Part shown: positions 26,401 through 34,125 of the stretch, one piece after another | How the letters are laid out: each line of letters opens with the position of its first letter | Position numbering within the stretch: the stretch's first letter is position 1 | NCBI RefSeq assembly: GCF_036378875.1 | Contig: NZ_DASUVO010000028.1 | Location: 1-64,000 of the forward strand | From: Actinophytocola sp036378875 | GTDB lineage: Bacteria > Actinomycetota > Actinomycetes > Mycobacteriales > Pseudonocardiaceae | Reading direction: 5' to 3' | DNA length: 64,000 nt | Position numbers and translations under genes: made by a program | Notes under the pieces: model-generated | The model's input: the letters and a program-made list of their open reading frames with translations, nothing else | Databases searched by the model: none | What the model was told of the DNA's origin: nothing

Positions 26401-27516
26401 ATGGTCACCTTCGACGAGGTGCTCGCCGAGGTCGCGCAGCGCAGGGAGGAGTTCCGCGAGCAGCGTTACGTGCCGAAGGACTTCGTGGCCCGGCTCAAGG
26501 AGATCGGGCTCTACCGCGCAGCCACCCCGGCGAAGTTCGGTGGCGAGCCGTTGCCGCCTGCCGAGTTCCTCGACCGGATCGAGCGGATCTCGGTGGTCGA
26601 CGGCTCGACCGGCTGGGTGGCGAGCTTCGGCTCCTCCCAGGTCTACCTGGCCGCGCTGCCAGCGGAAACGCAGGCCGAGCTGTACCGGAACGGCCCGGAC
26701 GTGGTGTTCGCCGCCGGTCTCTGGCCCGTCCAGCCGGCCACGCCGACCGAGCGCGGGTTCCTGATCAACGGCCGCTGGAAGTTCGCCAGTGGCTGCATGG
26801 CCGCCGACATCCTCGGCGTCGGCATTCCCGGCGACGAGTCCTCCGGTGGCAAGCCGAGGGCCGCGCTGATGCCACCCGAGCAGGTCGAGATCATCCAGGA
26901 GTGGGATGTGGTCGGCATGCGGGGCACCGGCTCGTTCGACCTCGCCATCCACGACGTGGAGGTGCCCCGGGAGTGGACGTTCATCCGCGGCGGTGCGCCC
27001 ACGATCGACGAGCCGCTCTACCGCTACCCGACCATCGCCTACGCCGCCCAGGTCCTCGCCATCGTCGGCGCCGGCGTCGCGCGGGCCGCGCTCAACCACG
27101 CCAAGGAGGTCGGCGCGGGTTACGCGGGCGTGACCGGTGCGCCGAAGCTGGCCGACCGGCCGTACTACCGTGCCGAGGTCGCGTCCGCGGAGGCCGCGCT
27201 GCGGTCGGCCAGGGCCTGGTTCTACGAGACGAGCCACGAGGTCTGGGAGACCGTGGTCGCGGGCGACCCCGCCAGCGACGAGCAGAACGCGTGTCTCCGG
27301 CTGTCCTCGACGCACCTGGCCAGGACGTCCTCGGAGATCGTCGAGAAGCTCGTCGGGATCTCCGGCACCGCGGCGATCAACAACGGCCACCCGCTGCAGC
27401 GCCTGCTCGGCGACGCCCTCGTGCCCAAGCAACACGCGTTCTTCGGGCCCGCGATGTACGACGCGGCCGGCGCCGTCCTCATGGGAATGCCGCCCACCAC
27501 GCCCGGTTTCCGCTGA
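26401..27516 (+). CDS. Flavin-dependent monooxygenase, acyl-CoA dehydrogenase fold (IacA/HsaA-like)
   Basis: A 371-residue group D two-component monooxygenase that uses reduced flavin and O2 to hydroxylate an aromatic or indolic substrate. It has the acyl-CoA dehydrogenase fold with STGWVASFGSSQVYLA, INGRWKFASG, GMRGTGSFDLAIHDVEVP and a C-terminal helix bundle, but no catalytic Glu of true dehydrogenases is apparent. GAGGAG precedes ATG 26401. The neighbours (small IacB-like protein, SDR, flavin reductase) reproduce the start of indole-acetate (iac) and indole (iif) oxidation clusters, so an indole-type substrate is the leading guess; steroid-phenol hydroxylation (HsaA) is an alternative. Confidence 0.8.
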   Translation: MVTFDEVLAEVAQRREEFREQRYVPKDFVARLKEIGLYRAATPAKFGGEPLPPAEFLDRIERISVVDGSTGWVASFGSSQVYLAALPAETQAELYRNGPDVVFAAGLWPVQPATPTERGFLINGRWKFASGCMAADILGVGIPGDESSGGKPRAALMPPEQVEIIQEWDVVGMRGTGSFDLAIHDVEVPREWTFIRGGAPTIDEPLYRYPTIAYAAQVLAIVGAGVARAALNHAKEVGAGYAGVTGAPKLADRPYYRAEVASAEAALRSARAWFYETSHEVWETVVAGDPASDEQNACLRLSSTHLARTSSEIVEKLVGISGTAAINNGHPLQRLLGDALVPKQHAFFGPAMYDAAGAVLMGMPPTTPGFR

Positions 27517-27528
27517 GAAGGGACCGGC

Positions 27529-27888
27529 ATGCTGCGTGTGCTCTTCTGCGTCGGTATCAACCAGAACTTCTTCGACCTACCGAAGGACGGCATCACGACC
27601 GCCGACGTCTGGCAGGCCTTCGTGTCCATGATGGACCAGCTGAAGGCCTTACCTGGCGTGGACTACATCGGCGACATCGACGACGACTCGCACATGGTCG
27701 GCCCGTCCGACGGCTGGCCGTGGACCTGTTACCTGCTCGCCGACGTCGACACCCAGGACACCGTCAAGGCCGCCTGCAACCTCTTCCGCACCACACCGGT
27801 GGGTGAGGGCGGCGCCAGGCTCTGGCGGTTCGCCAAGATCGAGGCACGGATCGGCCGGGCACTCACCGTCCGCGAGGACGTGCTGTGA
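27529..27888 (+). CDS. Small IacB-like protein
   Basis: A 119-residue protein of unknown biochemistry, placed directly between the monooxygenase and the SDR, as the small protein is in iac-type clusters. It opens with LRVLFCVGINQNFFDL and has a conserved-looking PWTCYLLADVDTQDTV segment suggestive of a ferredoxin-like alpha/beta dimer fold. Codon 41 (27649-27651) is TTA. It overlaps the SDR start by GTGA. It may assist the oxygenase or transform its product; no residue-level function can be given. Confidence 0.6.
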   Translation: MLRVLFCVGINQNFFDLPKDGITTADVWQAFVSMMDQLKALPGVDYIGDIDDDSHMVGPSDGWPWTCYLLADVDTQDTVKAACNLFRTTPVGEGGARLWRFAKIEARIGRALTVREDVL

Positions 27889-28616
27889 CGCAGGTGGCCG
27901 TCGTCACCGGCGGTGCGCACGGCCTTGGCGAGTTCATCGTCCGCCGCCTGCACACCGGCGGCTACCGGGTCGCCGTGGCCGACATCGACGGCGCCGCGGC
28001 CACGGCGCTGGCGGACGAACTCGGTGGCACGGCACGGGCCTATGCCGTGGACGTGAGCGAGCGCGCCGCCCTGGAGCAACTGCTGGCCGACGTCGTCACC
28101 GACCTCGACGGCCTGCACGTCCTGGTCAACAACGCCGCACGCACACAGGCCAAGCCCGTCATGGAGATCACGCCCGCTGAGCTCGACGCCGTCATGGCCG
28201 TCAACTTCACCGGCACGTTCACCGCCTGCCAGGTGTTCGGCGCCTATCTCGCCGCGCAGGGCTACGGCCGGATCGTCAACGTGGCCTCGCTGGCCGGGCA
28301 GAACGGCGGCACGGCGACCGGCGCGCACTACGCGTCGTCCAAGGGCGCGATCCTGTCCGCGACGAAGGTCTTCGCGCGGGATCTCGCGGGCAGCGGCGTC
28401 ACCGTCAACGCCGTCTCGCCCGGTCCGCTGGACAGCCCGACCGTGCGGGAGATCGTCGGCGAGGAGAACCTCACGGCCTTCGTCCGGAACATCCCGGTCG
28501 GACGACTCGGCGACCCGGCCTTCATCGCCGAGATGGTCGCCCTGCTCGCCTCGCCAGCCGCCGCCTCGGTGACCGGCGCCTGCTGGGACGCCAACGGCGG
28601 TCTCCACCTGCGCTGA
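27885..28616 (+). CDS. Short-chain dehydrogenase (IacE/IifB-like)
   Basis: A 243-residue classical SDR. The cofactor motif is TGGAHGLG at 8-15, NNAA at 82-85 marks the central strand, and the catalytic triad is Ser135, Tyr149 and Lys153. GTG at 27885 overlaps the stop of the preceding small gene (GTGA), so the three genes are translationally linked. It probably oxidises or reduces the hydroxylated intermediate made by the monooxygenase. The 3' end meets a strong bidirectional hairpin. Confidence 0.85.
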   Translation: MTQVAVVTGGAHGLGEFIVRRLHTGGYRVAVADIDGAAATALADELGGTARAYAVDVSERAALEQLLADVVTDLDGLHVLVNNAARTQAKPVMEITPAELDAVMAVNFTGTFTACQVFGAYLAAQGYGRIVNVASLAGQNGGTATGAHYASSKGAILSATKVFARDLAGSGVTVNAVSPGPLDSPTVREIVGEENLTAFVRNIPVGRLGDPAFIAEMVALLASPAAASVTGACWDANGGLHLR

Positions 28617-28621
28617 CCAGT

Positions 28622-28657
28622 CTGGCCGGCGACGAGCCGTCATTCGTCGCCGGCCAG
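28622..28657. terminator. Bidirectional hairpin terminator
   Basis: A perfect 14-bp stem, CTGGCCGGCGACGA and TCGTCGCCGGCCAG, with an 8-base loop sits between the convergent SDR and aldehyde dehydrogenase genes and can serve both. Confidence 0.85.
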
Positions 28658-28668
28658 AGTTCCTGGTG

Positions 28669-30150
28669 TCAGGCCAGGTTGATCCAGACGCCCTTGGTCT
28701 CGGTGAACTCGTCGATCGCGGTCGAGCTCATCTCGCGACCCCAACCGCTGGCGCCGAAGCCGCCCCACGGCGCGGCCGGATCGAGGAACGGCAGCATGTT
28801 GACGTAGACGCTGCCGGCGCGAATCGTGGCGGCGAGGTTGTGCGCGGTGGTCAGGTCCCTGGTCCACACGCAGGCGGCGAGCCCGTACTCGGTGTCGTTC
28901 GCCCTGGCCGTGAGCTCCTCCGGATCCGAATAGGACAGAATCGACAGCACCGGCCCGAAGATCTCCTCCCTGGCGATCACCATGTCGTCGCTGACACGGG
29001 CGAAGACCGTCGGCTGGAAGAAGTAGCCGCCGGCGAGGTCCCCGCCCGGCCGTTGCCCGCCGGTCACCAGCTCGGCACCCTGCTCCACGCCGAGCCGCAC
29101 GTAGTGGGCGACCCGGTCGACCTGTTCCTGCGACACGAGCGGCCCCATGACCGTCTCGGGATTCAGGCCCGGCCCCACCGGGATGCCCGCCGCCGCGGCG
29201 GCGATCTTCTCGGTGAACTCGTCGACCCGCCGCTCGTCGACGTAGAAGCGGGTGTAGGCGGCGCAGACCTGGCCGCTGTTGAGCAACGCCCCCTGCAGGT
29301 TCCCGGCGACGGCGGCGTCGATGTCGGCGTCCCTGGCCACGATGCTGGGCGCCTTGCCACCCAGTTCGAGGCTGAGCCGCTTGAGGTTGCCCGCGGCGGC
29401 GGCCACGATCAGCTTGCCGACCTGCGTCGAGCCGGTGAAGGACACCTTGTCCACGCCGCTGTGCTCGGTCAGCGCCTTTCCGGTCGCCGGGCCGCCGGTC
29501 AGGCAGTTGACCACCCCGGGGGGCATCCCCGCCTCGAGACACAGCCGGGCCAGGAACACCGTGGTCAGCGGTGTCTGCTCGGCCGGCTTGAGCACCACGG
29601 TGTTGCCGCAGGCGAGTGCCGGGGCGAGTTTCCAGGCCGCGATCGCGAACGGCAGGTTCCACGGCGTGATCAACGCGCAGACACCGATCGGTTCGCGGCG
29701 CGTGTAGTGCATCGTGTTCGGAATGGACACCGCGGACACGGAGCCCTCGATCTTCGTGCACCAGCCCGCGTAGTACCGGAACATCTCGGCGGCCAGCGGC
29801 ACGTTGAGGCCCTTGGCGATGCCGATCGGCTGACCCTGGTCCCGGGTCTCCAGCTCGGCGATCTCGTCGGCGTGCTGTTCGATCAGGTCGGCGACCCGCC
29901 ACAGCAGCCGGGCCCGCGCCGCCGGGGGCATCGTGCGCCAGGCCGGGTCCTCGAAGGCGGCACGGGCCGCGCCGACCGCCGCGTCCACATCGGACTGTCC
30001 GGCCTCGGCGACCACGCCGAGCGGCGAGCCCGTCGCCGGGTCGTGGGTCTCGAACTCCGCGCCGTCACCGGCCGCCGTCCAGTCCCCGCCGATCAGCAGG
30101 CTCGCCGGTACGCTGACATCCGTGCCGTTCCGCGTCGCAGCGACGGTCAT
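28669..30150 (-). CDS. NAD(P)-dependent aldehyde dehydrogenase
   Basis: A 493-residue aldehyde dehydrogenase with all key residues: Asn165 in ITPWNL, Glu262 in LELGGKAP and nucleophile Cys296 in NSGQVCAAY. It oxidises an aldehyde to an acid. Its start overlaps the stop of the upstream GMC oxidoreductase (ATGA at 30147-30150), which makes a likely two-step alcohol-to-aldehyde-to-acid pair of the choline/betaine or aryl-alcohol type. It shares a regulator gap with the AraC gene beyond and a terminator with the SDR. Confidence 0.9.
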   Translation of the reverse strand: MTVAATRNGTDVSVPASLLIGGDWTAAGDGAEFETHDPATGSPLGVVAEAGQSDVDAAVGAARAAFEDPAWRTMPPAARARLLWRVADLIEQHADEIAELETRDQGQPIGIAKGLNVPLAAEMFRYYAGWCTKIEGSVSAVSIPNTMHYTRREPIGVCALITPWNLPFAIAAWKLAPALACGNTVVLKPAEQTPLTTVFLARLCLEAGMPPGVVNCLTGGPATGKALTEHSGVDKVSFTGSTQVGKLIVAAAAGNLKRLSLELGGKAPSIVARDADIDAAVAGNLQGALLNSGQVCAAYTRFYVDERRVDEFTEKIAAAAAGIPVGPGLNPETVMGPLVSQEQVDRVAHYVRLGVEQGAELVTGGQRPGGDLAGGYFFQPTVFARVSDDMVIAREEIFGPVLSILSYSDPEELTARANDTEYGLAACVWTRDLTTAHNLAATIRAGSVYVNMLPFLDPAAPWGGFGASGWGREMSSTAIDEFTETKGVWINLA

Positions 30151-31658
30151 TTCGCGCTCTCCAGGATGAGGTCGGACGCCTTCTCGCCGATCATGATCGA
30201 AGGCGCGTTGGTGTTGCCCGACGGGACCGAGGGCATGATCGAGGCGTCCGCGACCCGCAGTCCGGCCACGCCGTGCACACGCAGGCTCGGGTCGACGACG
30301 GACATGGCGTCCAGTCCCATGCGGCAGGTGCCGACCTGGTGCTGGTACGTGCTCACCGCGCGCCGGACGTAGCCACGCAGGTCGTCCCGCGTCCGCGCGT
30401 CCGGACCCGGGGCCATCTCGGCCTTGCGCCACTCCGCGAACGCGGACGACGCGCCGATCTCCCGGCACATCTCCACGGCGTCCACGAGTGCTTCCAGGTC
30501 GTAGCTCTCGGACAACATGGCGGGATCGACCAGCGGGGTGATCTCCGGGTCCGCCGACGCGAGCCGCAGCGTGCCGCGGGAGAGCGGCCGGACGATGCCG
30601 GGCGCGATGGTGTAGCCGTGCTCGGGCATCGGGTAGCTCTCGGCCGGGTACACGACGTGGAAGAACAGCGGCTGCAGGTCCGGTCCCGGCCGCTTCGGGT
30701 CCGTGCTGGCGAACAGCTGCGCCTCCAGCAGGTTCGACTTGCCGGGCGGCAGTGGCTTGGTCGACTCGTAGACGTTGAAGACGATGGCGTGGTCGTGCAG
30801 GTTCTCCCCGACGCCCGACAGGTCGACCAGCACGTCGATGCCGAAGTCCCGCAGCTGCGCGGCCGGGCCGATGCCGCTGAGCAGGAGCAGGTGGGCCGAT
30901 CCGATGACACCGCCGCAGAGGATGACCTCGGCCGCCGCACGAGCGCGGTGCAGCGTCCCGCCTGCCGAGTACTCGACGCCGACCGCCCGCCCACCCTCGA
31001 ACAGCACGCGGTGCGCGCGTGCGCCGGTGGTCACGGTCAGCGCTGGGTGGTCGGCCACCGGGGCGACGAAGCTCTGCCAGGCGCTCATCCGCCGACCGTC
31101 CCGGACGGTGAGGTGGTTGAAGCCGACACCGGACATCTGCTCGCCGTTGAAGTCGTCGGTCCGCGGGATACCCAGTGCGGTGGCGGCCTCGACGAAGGCG
31201 AGGGCGGTCGGATGTGGATCGGTGATGCGGGAGACCGGCAGCGGGCCCCCGGCACCGTGCCATTCGGACGCCCCGTCGACGTGGTCCTCGGAGCGCTTGA
31301 ACAGCGGCAGCACGCTGTCCCAGTCCCAACCGGGACACCCGCCGTACGCCCAGGAGTCGTAGTCGCCGCGATGGCCGCGGACGTAGATCATCCCGTTGAT
31401 CGAGCTGCTGCCACCCAGGACCTTGCCGCGTGGCCAGACGATCGAACGACCGTTCGCGTGCGTCTGCGGAACGGTCGGCACGGCCCAGTCCATGTCGCCG
31501 TTCAGCAGCCCCGGCCAGGCCTGCGGGGTGCCGATCAGCGGGTCGTCGTCCCGAGGGCCAGCTTCGAGCACGTGCACGCTGTGGCCCTGGTCGAGCAACC
31601 GCCGCACGATGACGCTGCCCGCGGAGCCAGCGCCCACCACCACATAGTCGTGTGCCAT
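30147..31658 (-). CDS. GMC-family FAD alcohol oxidoreductase
   Basis: A 503-residue glucose-methanol-choline oxidoreductase. The FAD motif VVGAGSAG is at 7-14, the family signature is near WPRGKVLGGSSSINGM, and the second signature is around LLLLSGIGPA. The active-site His lies in YQHQVGTCRMG and the C-terminal Asn in SGNTNAPSIMIGEKA. It probably oxidises an alcohol (choline, aryl or polyethylene-glycol type cannot be separated) to the aldehyde used by the coupled dehydrogenase. ATG at 31658 follows GGAGGCGAC. Confidence 0.9.
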   Translation of the reverse strand: MAHDYVVVGAGSAGSVIVRRLLDQGHSVHVLEAGPRDDDPLIGTPQAWPGLLNGDMDWAVPTVPQTHANGRSIVWPRGKVLGGSSSINGMIYVRGHRGDYDSWAYGGCPGWDWDSVLPLFKRSEDHVDGASEWHGAGGPLPVSRITDPHPTALAFVEAATALGIPRTDDFNGEQMSGVGFNHLTVRDGRRMSAWQSFVAPVADHPALTVTTGARAHRVLFEGGRAVGVEYSAGGTLHRARAAAEVILCGGVIGSAHLLLLSGIGPAAQLRDFGIDVLVDLSGVGENLHDHAIVFNVYESTKPLPPGKSNLLEAQLFASTDPKRPGPDLQPLFFHVVYPAESYPMPEHGYTIAPGIVRPLSRGTLRLASADPEITPLVDPAMLSESYDLEALVDAVEMCREIGASSAFAEWRKAEMAPGPDARTRDDLRGYVRRAVSTYQHQVGTCRMGLDAMSVVDPSLRVHGVAGLRVADASIMPSVPSGNTNAPSIMIGEKASDLILESAK

Positions 31659-31681
31659 GTCGCCTCCTCCCCCGATGTCGG

Positions 31682-31742
31682 GTGTCCAGAGCCCGAACGG
31701 TAGACAGTGGACACACGACCGGGAGGCCACCGCGTGCACGCG
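31682..31742. promoter_or_regulatory. Dyads in the GMC-AraC divergent region
   Basis: GTGTCC at 31682-31687 is mirrored by GGACAC at 31709-31714, and CGCGTGCACGCG at 31731-31742 is a perfect 12-bp palindrome. A TTGACA at 31793-31798 could be the -35 box of the AraC gene, with a poor GAGGAT at 31817-31822. These are candidate operators for the adjacent AraC-type regulator. Confidence 0.4.
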
Positions 31743-31857
31743 TATTCGCCAGTTCGTGCATCCCGAGTGGACCGGTGACCGGAACGGAACCGTTGACAGC
31801 GGACGGGTCCCGCGGCGAGGATCGACGATCCTTCGCCTGAGGCCCGGTGAGTGCAGC

Positions 31858-32775
31858 ATGAGAGCACACGACTTCGAGCAGCTCGAGAAGTTCCAGGCCG
31901 CCGCGTCGCAGGCCTTCGTACCATTGCGCATCGACGTGCCGAAGGGAGTCGGCTTCCACGCCGCCTTCGCCGCGAAGAAGATCAACGATGTGCCGATCAC
32001 GACGATAACGGGCACCGCGTGCTCGGTCCGCCGGGACACACGCACGATCGGTTCCACCGACCCCGAACTGATCAAGGTCGTACTACACAGACGCGGACGC
32101 GCCGGCGTGGAACAGGACGGACGACAGTGGCTGCTGAACCCCGGTGATCTCGTCGCCTACACCACGACCCGACCATACGAACTGCGCTACTGGAACGACT
32201 TCGACACAACGGTCATAGTGGTACCGCGCTCGAGGCTGGGCCCCAACGCCGAACTGGTGGGCCAGCGCTCCGCGGTTCACCTACCGGCCGGAGCAGGCGT
32301 CAGCTCGGTCGTGACAACCTGCCTGAACGGACTGAGCACCCACCTGGGCGAGGTCTCCAACGCCGCCGGCACGCACCTGGCGGACGCACTGGTCTCTCTG
32401 ATCATCTCCGCATTCACCGAAGCGTCACCACGCCGACCGGAACCCACCGCACACCTGGCCGACCGCATCATCGCCTACTGCCTGACCAACCTGACCAATC
32501 CGACACTGTCGGTGGAGTCGGTGGCGCGCCAGCACGGCATCTCTGTGCGGTACCTCCACAAGGTGATTGGCCGACGCAACATCTCCCTGGCGGCCTGGAT
32601 CAGACGCGAACGACTACGCAGAATCCACCGGGACCTGTCAAACCCCGCACTGTCCAACAAGACAACCACCGAGATCGCAATCCGCTGGGGCATCACGGAC
32701 CCCACACACCTTGGCCGCGCACTGAAGCAGGAGTTCGGCCAGACCCCGACAGAAATCCGCCGCACAGACCCATAG
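31858..32775 (+). CDS. AraC-family transcriptional regulator
   Basis: A 305-residue regulator with an N-terminal AraC-binding-2-type sensor (FVPLRIDVPKG, then LLNPGDLVAYTTTRPYELRY) and a C-terminal double HTH (about 205-305) with LSVESVARQHGISVRYLHKVI and RWGITDPTHLGRALKQEFGQTPTE. This sensor type is found in FeaR/BenR-like activators of amine and aromatic catabolism. It is divergent from the GMC-aldehyde dehydrogenase operon and probably its activator. Confidence 0.9.
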   Translation: MRAHDFEQLEKFQAAASQAFVPLRIDVPKGVGFHAAFAAKKINDVPITTITGTACSVRRDTRTIGSTDPELIKVVLHRRGRAGVEQDGRQWLLNPGDLVAYTTTRPYELRYWNDFDTTVIVVPRSRLGPNAELVGQRSAVHLPAGAGVSSVVTTCLNGLSTHLGEVSNAAGTHLADALVSLIISAFTEASPRRPEPTAHLADRIIAYCLTNLTNPTLSVESVARQHGISVRYLHKVIGRRNISLAAWIRRERLRRIHRDLSNPALSNKTTTEIAIRWGITDPTHLGRALKQEFGQTPTEIRRTDP

Positions 32776-32889
32776 GTTCGGTCCACAGAGGACCCTTTGC
32801 CTCCAACCGCAAAGGCATGGCTGGCCCATGTCCGCTGCCAGATGATTCCCCCGTCGGTTCGGTCAAGAACCTCACGAGGGAGTACCACA

Positions 32890-33288
32890 GTGCGAACAAA
32901 AGTAGCGGCGGCAGTCGGAACCATCCTGCTCTCCACGCTCGTGTTCACGGCAGGGAACGCGGCGGCCGCACCGTCCAAGCCGCCCGCGGAAGCCGCGGCA
33001 GCCGCCATCCGGAACTGCATCGACGTCACCAACAGAGACATCGGTCGCGGGGACACCGGTAACTACGTGCGGGAAGTGCAGTGCCTGCTCAACTGGGCTG
33101 TCCACCCGAGCACGTACCACAACATCTCCGTGGACGGCGAGTTCGGCCCGGACACCGAGGGCAAGGTCAGAAAGTTCCAGGAGTGCGCCAACACCCACGG
33201 CGCCGGCTTACGCGTGGACGGCCGGGTCGGCCCACGCACCGCACCACACCTGGAGTCCTGGGCCGCATCCAGCGCCTACGTCTGCTGA
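32890..33288 (+). CDS. Small exported peptidoglycan-binding-like protein, four Cys (copy 1)
   Basis: A 132-residue secreted protein. The Sec signal is residues 1-28 (MRTKVAAAVG, hydrophobic core, AGNAAAA). The mature part is a single PG_binding_1-like repeat with VQCLLNW, VDGEFGPDT and VDGRVGPRT. Cys43, 65, 99 and 132 are shared with the next gene, including a C-terminal Cys, which suggests two disulfides. GTG at 32890 has GAGGGAG upstream. Codon 107 (33208-33210) is TTA. It has no catalytic domain, so wall binding, inhibition or signalling are open. Confidence 0.7.
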   Translation: MRTKVAAAVGTILLSTLVFTAGNAAAAPSKPPAEAAAAAIRNCIDVTNRDIGRGDTGNYVREVQCLLNWAVHPSTYHNISVDGEFGPDTEGKVRKFQECANTHGAGLRVDGRVGPRTAPHLESWAASSAYVC

Positions 33289-33301
33289 GCGAAGCCGCCG
33301 G

Positions 33302-33339
33302 GAATCGCGTGCGGGCTCTTCAGCTCCCGCACGCGATTC
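33302..33339 (+). terminator. Strong hairpin between the two small exported-protein genes
   Basis: A perfect 14-bp stem, GAATCGCGTGCGGG and CCCGCACGCGATTC, with a 10-base loop lies 14 bp after the first stop. It may terminate or reduce transcription into the second copy, or stabilise the upstream message. Confidence 0.8.
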
Positions 33340-33368
33340 GCGACCACAATCGAGTCCAGGAGTGTCAC

Positions 33369-33722
33369 ATGAAAACCACAATGGCGGCGGTCATCGGATC
33401 CTTCGTGCTGTCCACGCTCGTCGTCGCCGCGGGAAACGCCACCGCGGTCACGCGCGAAGCGAACACCGGCACGGTTCAGGTGTGCGCGGACGTTCCCGTC
33501 CGGCCCCAGCCCTCCGTACGTCGGATCCAGTGTCTGCTCAACCTGGCGGTCAACCCGGCCACCTTCCCTCTGATTCCCGAGGACGGTCAGTCCGGTCCGG
33601 CCACCGTGGCCAAGCTCAAACTGTTCCAGGGCTGCGCCGGTCTGCCCGTGGACGGCCGGGTCGGCCCCAGGACGTTGGCGGAGTTGGAGTACTGGGCGAA
33701 CTCCGGCTCGTACGTCTGCTGA
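33369..33722 (+). CDS. Small exported peptidoglycan-binding-like protein, four Cys (copy 2)
   Basis: A 117-residue paralogue of the preceding gene. The signal peptide is residues 1-26; the mature part has IQCLLNLAVNP, EDGQSGPATV and VDGRVGPRTLAELEYW, again ending in YVC. Cys39, 55, 89 and 117 align with the four Cys of copy 1, while the rest has diverged well, so the cysteine frame is under constraint. ATG at 33369 follows AGGAGTG. It converges on the small membrane-protein gene with a 6-bp gap. Confidence 0.7.
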   Translation: MKTTMAAVIGSFVLSTLVVAAGNATAVTREANTGTVQVCADVPVRPQPSVRRIQCLLNLAVNPATFPLIPEDGQSGPATVAKLKLFQGCAGLPVDGRVGPRTLAELEYWANSGSYVC

Positions 33723-33728
33723 CACCGG

Positions 33729-34112
33729 TCACCAGAGCAGCCCCTTGCCGAGCATCTGGGGCACCGTCGAGTTGTTCAGTAAGAACAGCGTGCACGGGGT
33801 GGTCAGGACAGCGACGGTGGCCGGCCAGAACACGATGGCCGGCCACCGTATGGTTTTTCGTAGCCGCCGGTCGACGAGCAGTGCCACGGCCACCAGCACA
33901 CCAACGCCGACCACGGCGAAGGCCGCGCCGACCTGCGCCTCCGCGCTGCCGTACGGGGCGGACACGTCACCCCACACCTTCGCGCGCACGTAGTAGCCGA
34001 ACACCACGGCACTGGTCAGAGGGAAGGCCAGGACGTAGCCCAGCGCCAGGTTGGCGGCGACCCAGGCACCGAACCGGGCCCGGCCAGGTGCGGTCTCGCC
34101 GTCATCCGGCAC
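33729..34112 (-). CDS. Small four-span membrane protein of unknown function
   Basis: A 127-residue protein with hydrophobic segments near residues 16-40, 58-80 and 90-115 (including PLTSAVVFGYYV and VLTTPCTLFLL). No family is recognised. GTG at 34112 has GGTGGAGG upstream and lies 13 bp after the DUF1906 gene, so the two are co-transcribed. Confidence 0.6.
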   Translation of the reverse strand: MPDDGETAPGRARFGAWVAANLALGYVLAFPLTSAVVFGYYVRAKVWGDVSAPYGSAEAQVGAAFAVVGVGVLVAVALLVDRRLRKTIRWPAIVFWPATVAVLTTPCTLFLLNNSTVPQMLGKGLLW

Positions 34113-34125
34113 CGGCTACCTCCAC

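Noticed and set aside
28669..31658. Choline-to-betaine pair (BetA/BetB) feeding the betaine pathway
   Set aside because: GMC plus aldehyde dehydrogenase genes would fit, but they lie 20 kb away, have an AraC-type aromatic/amine regulator and share a terminator with the oxygenase locus; substrate cannot be settled.
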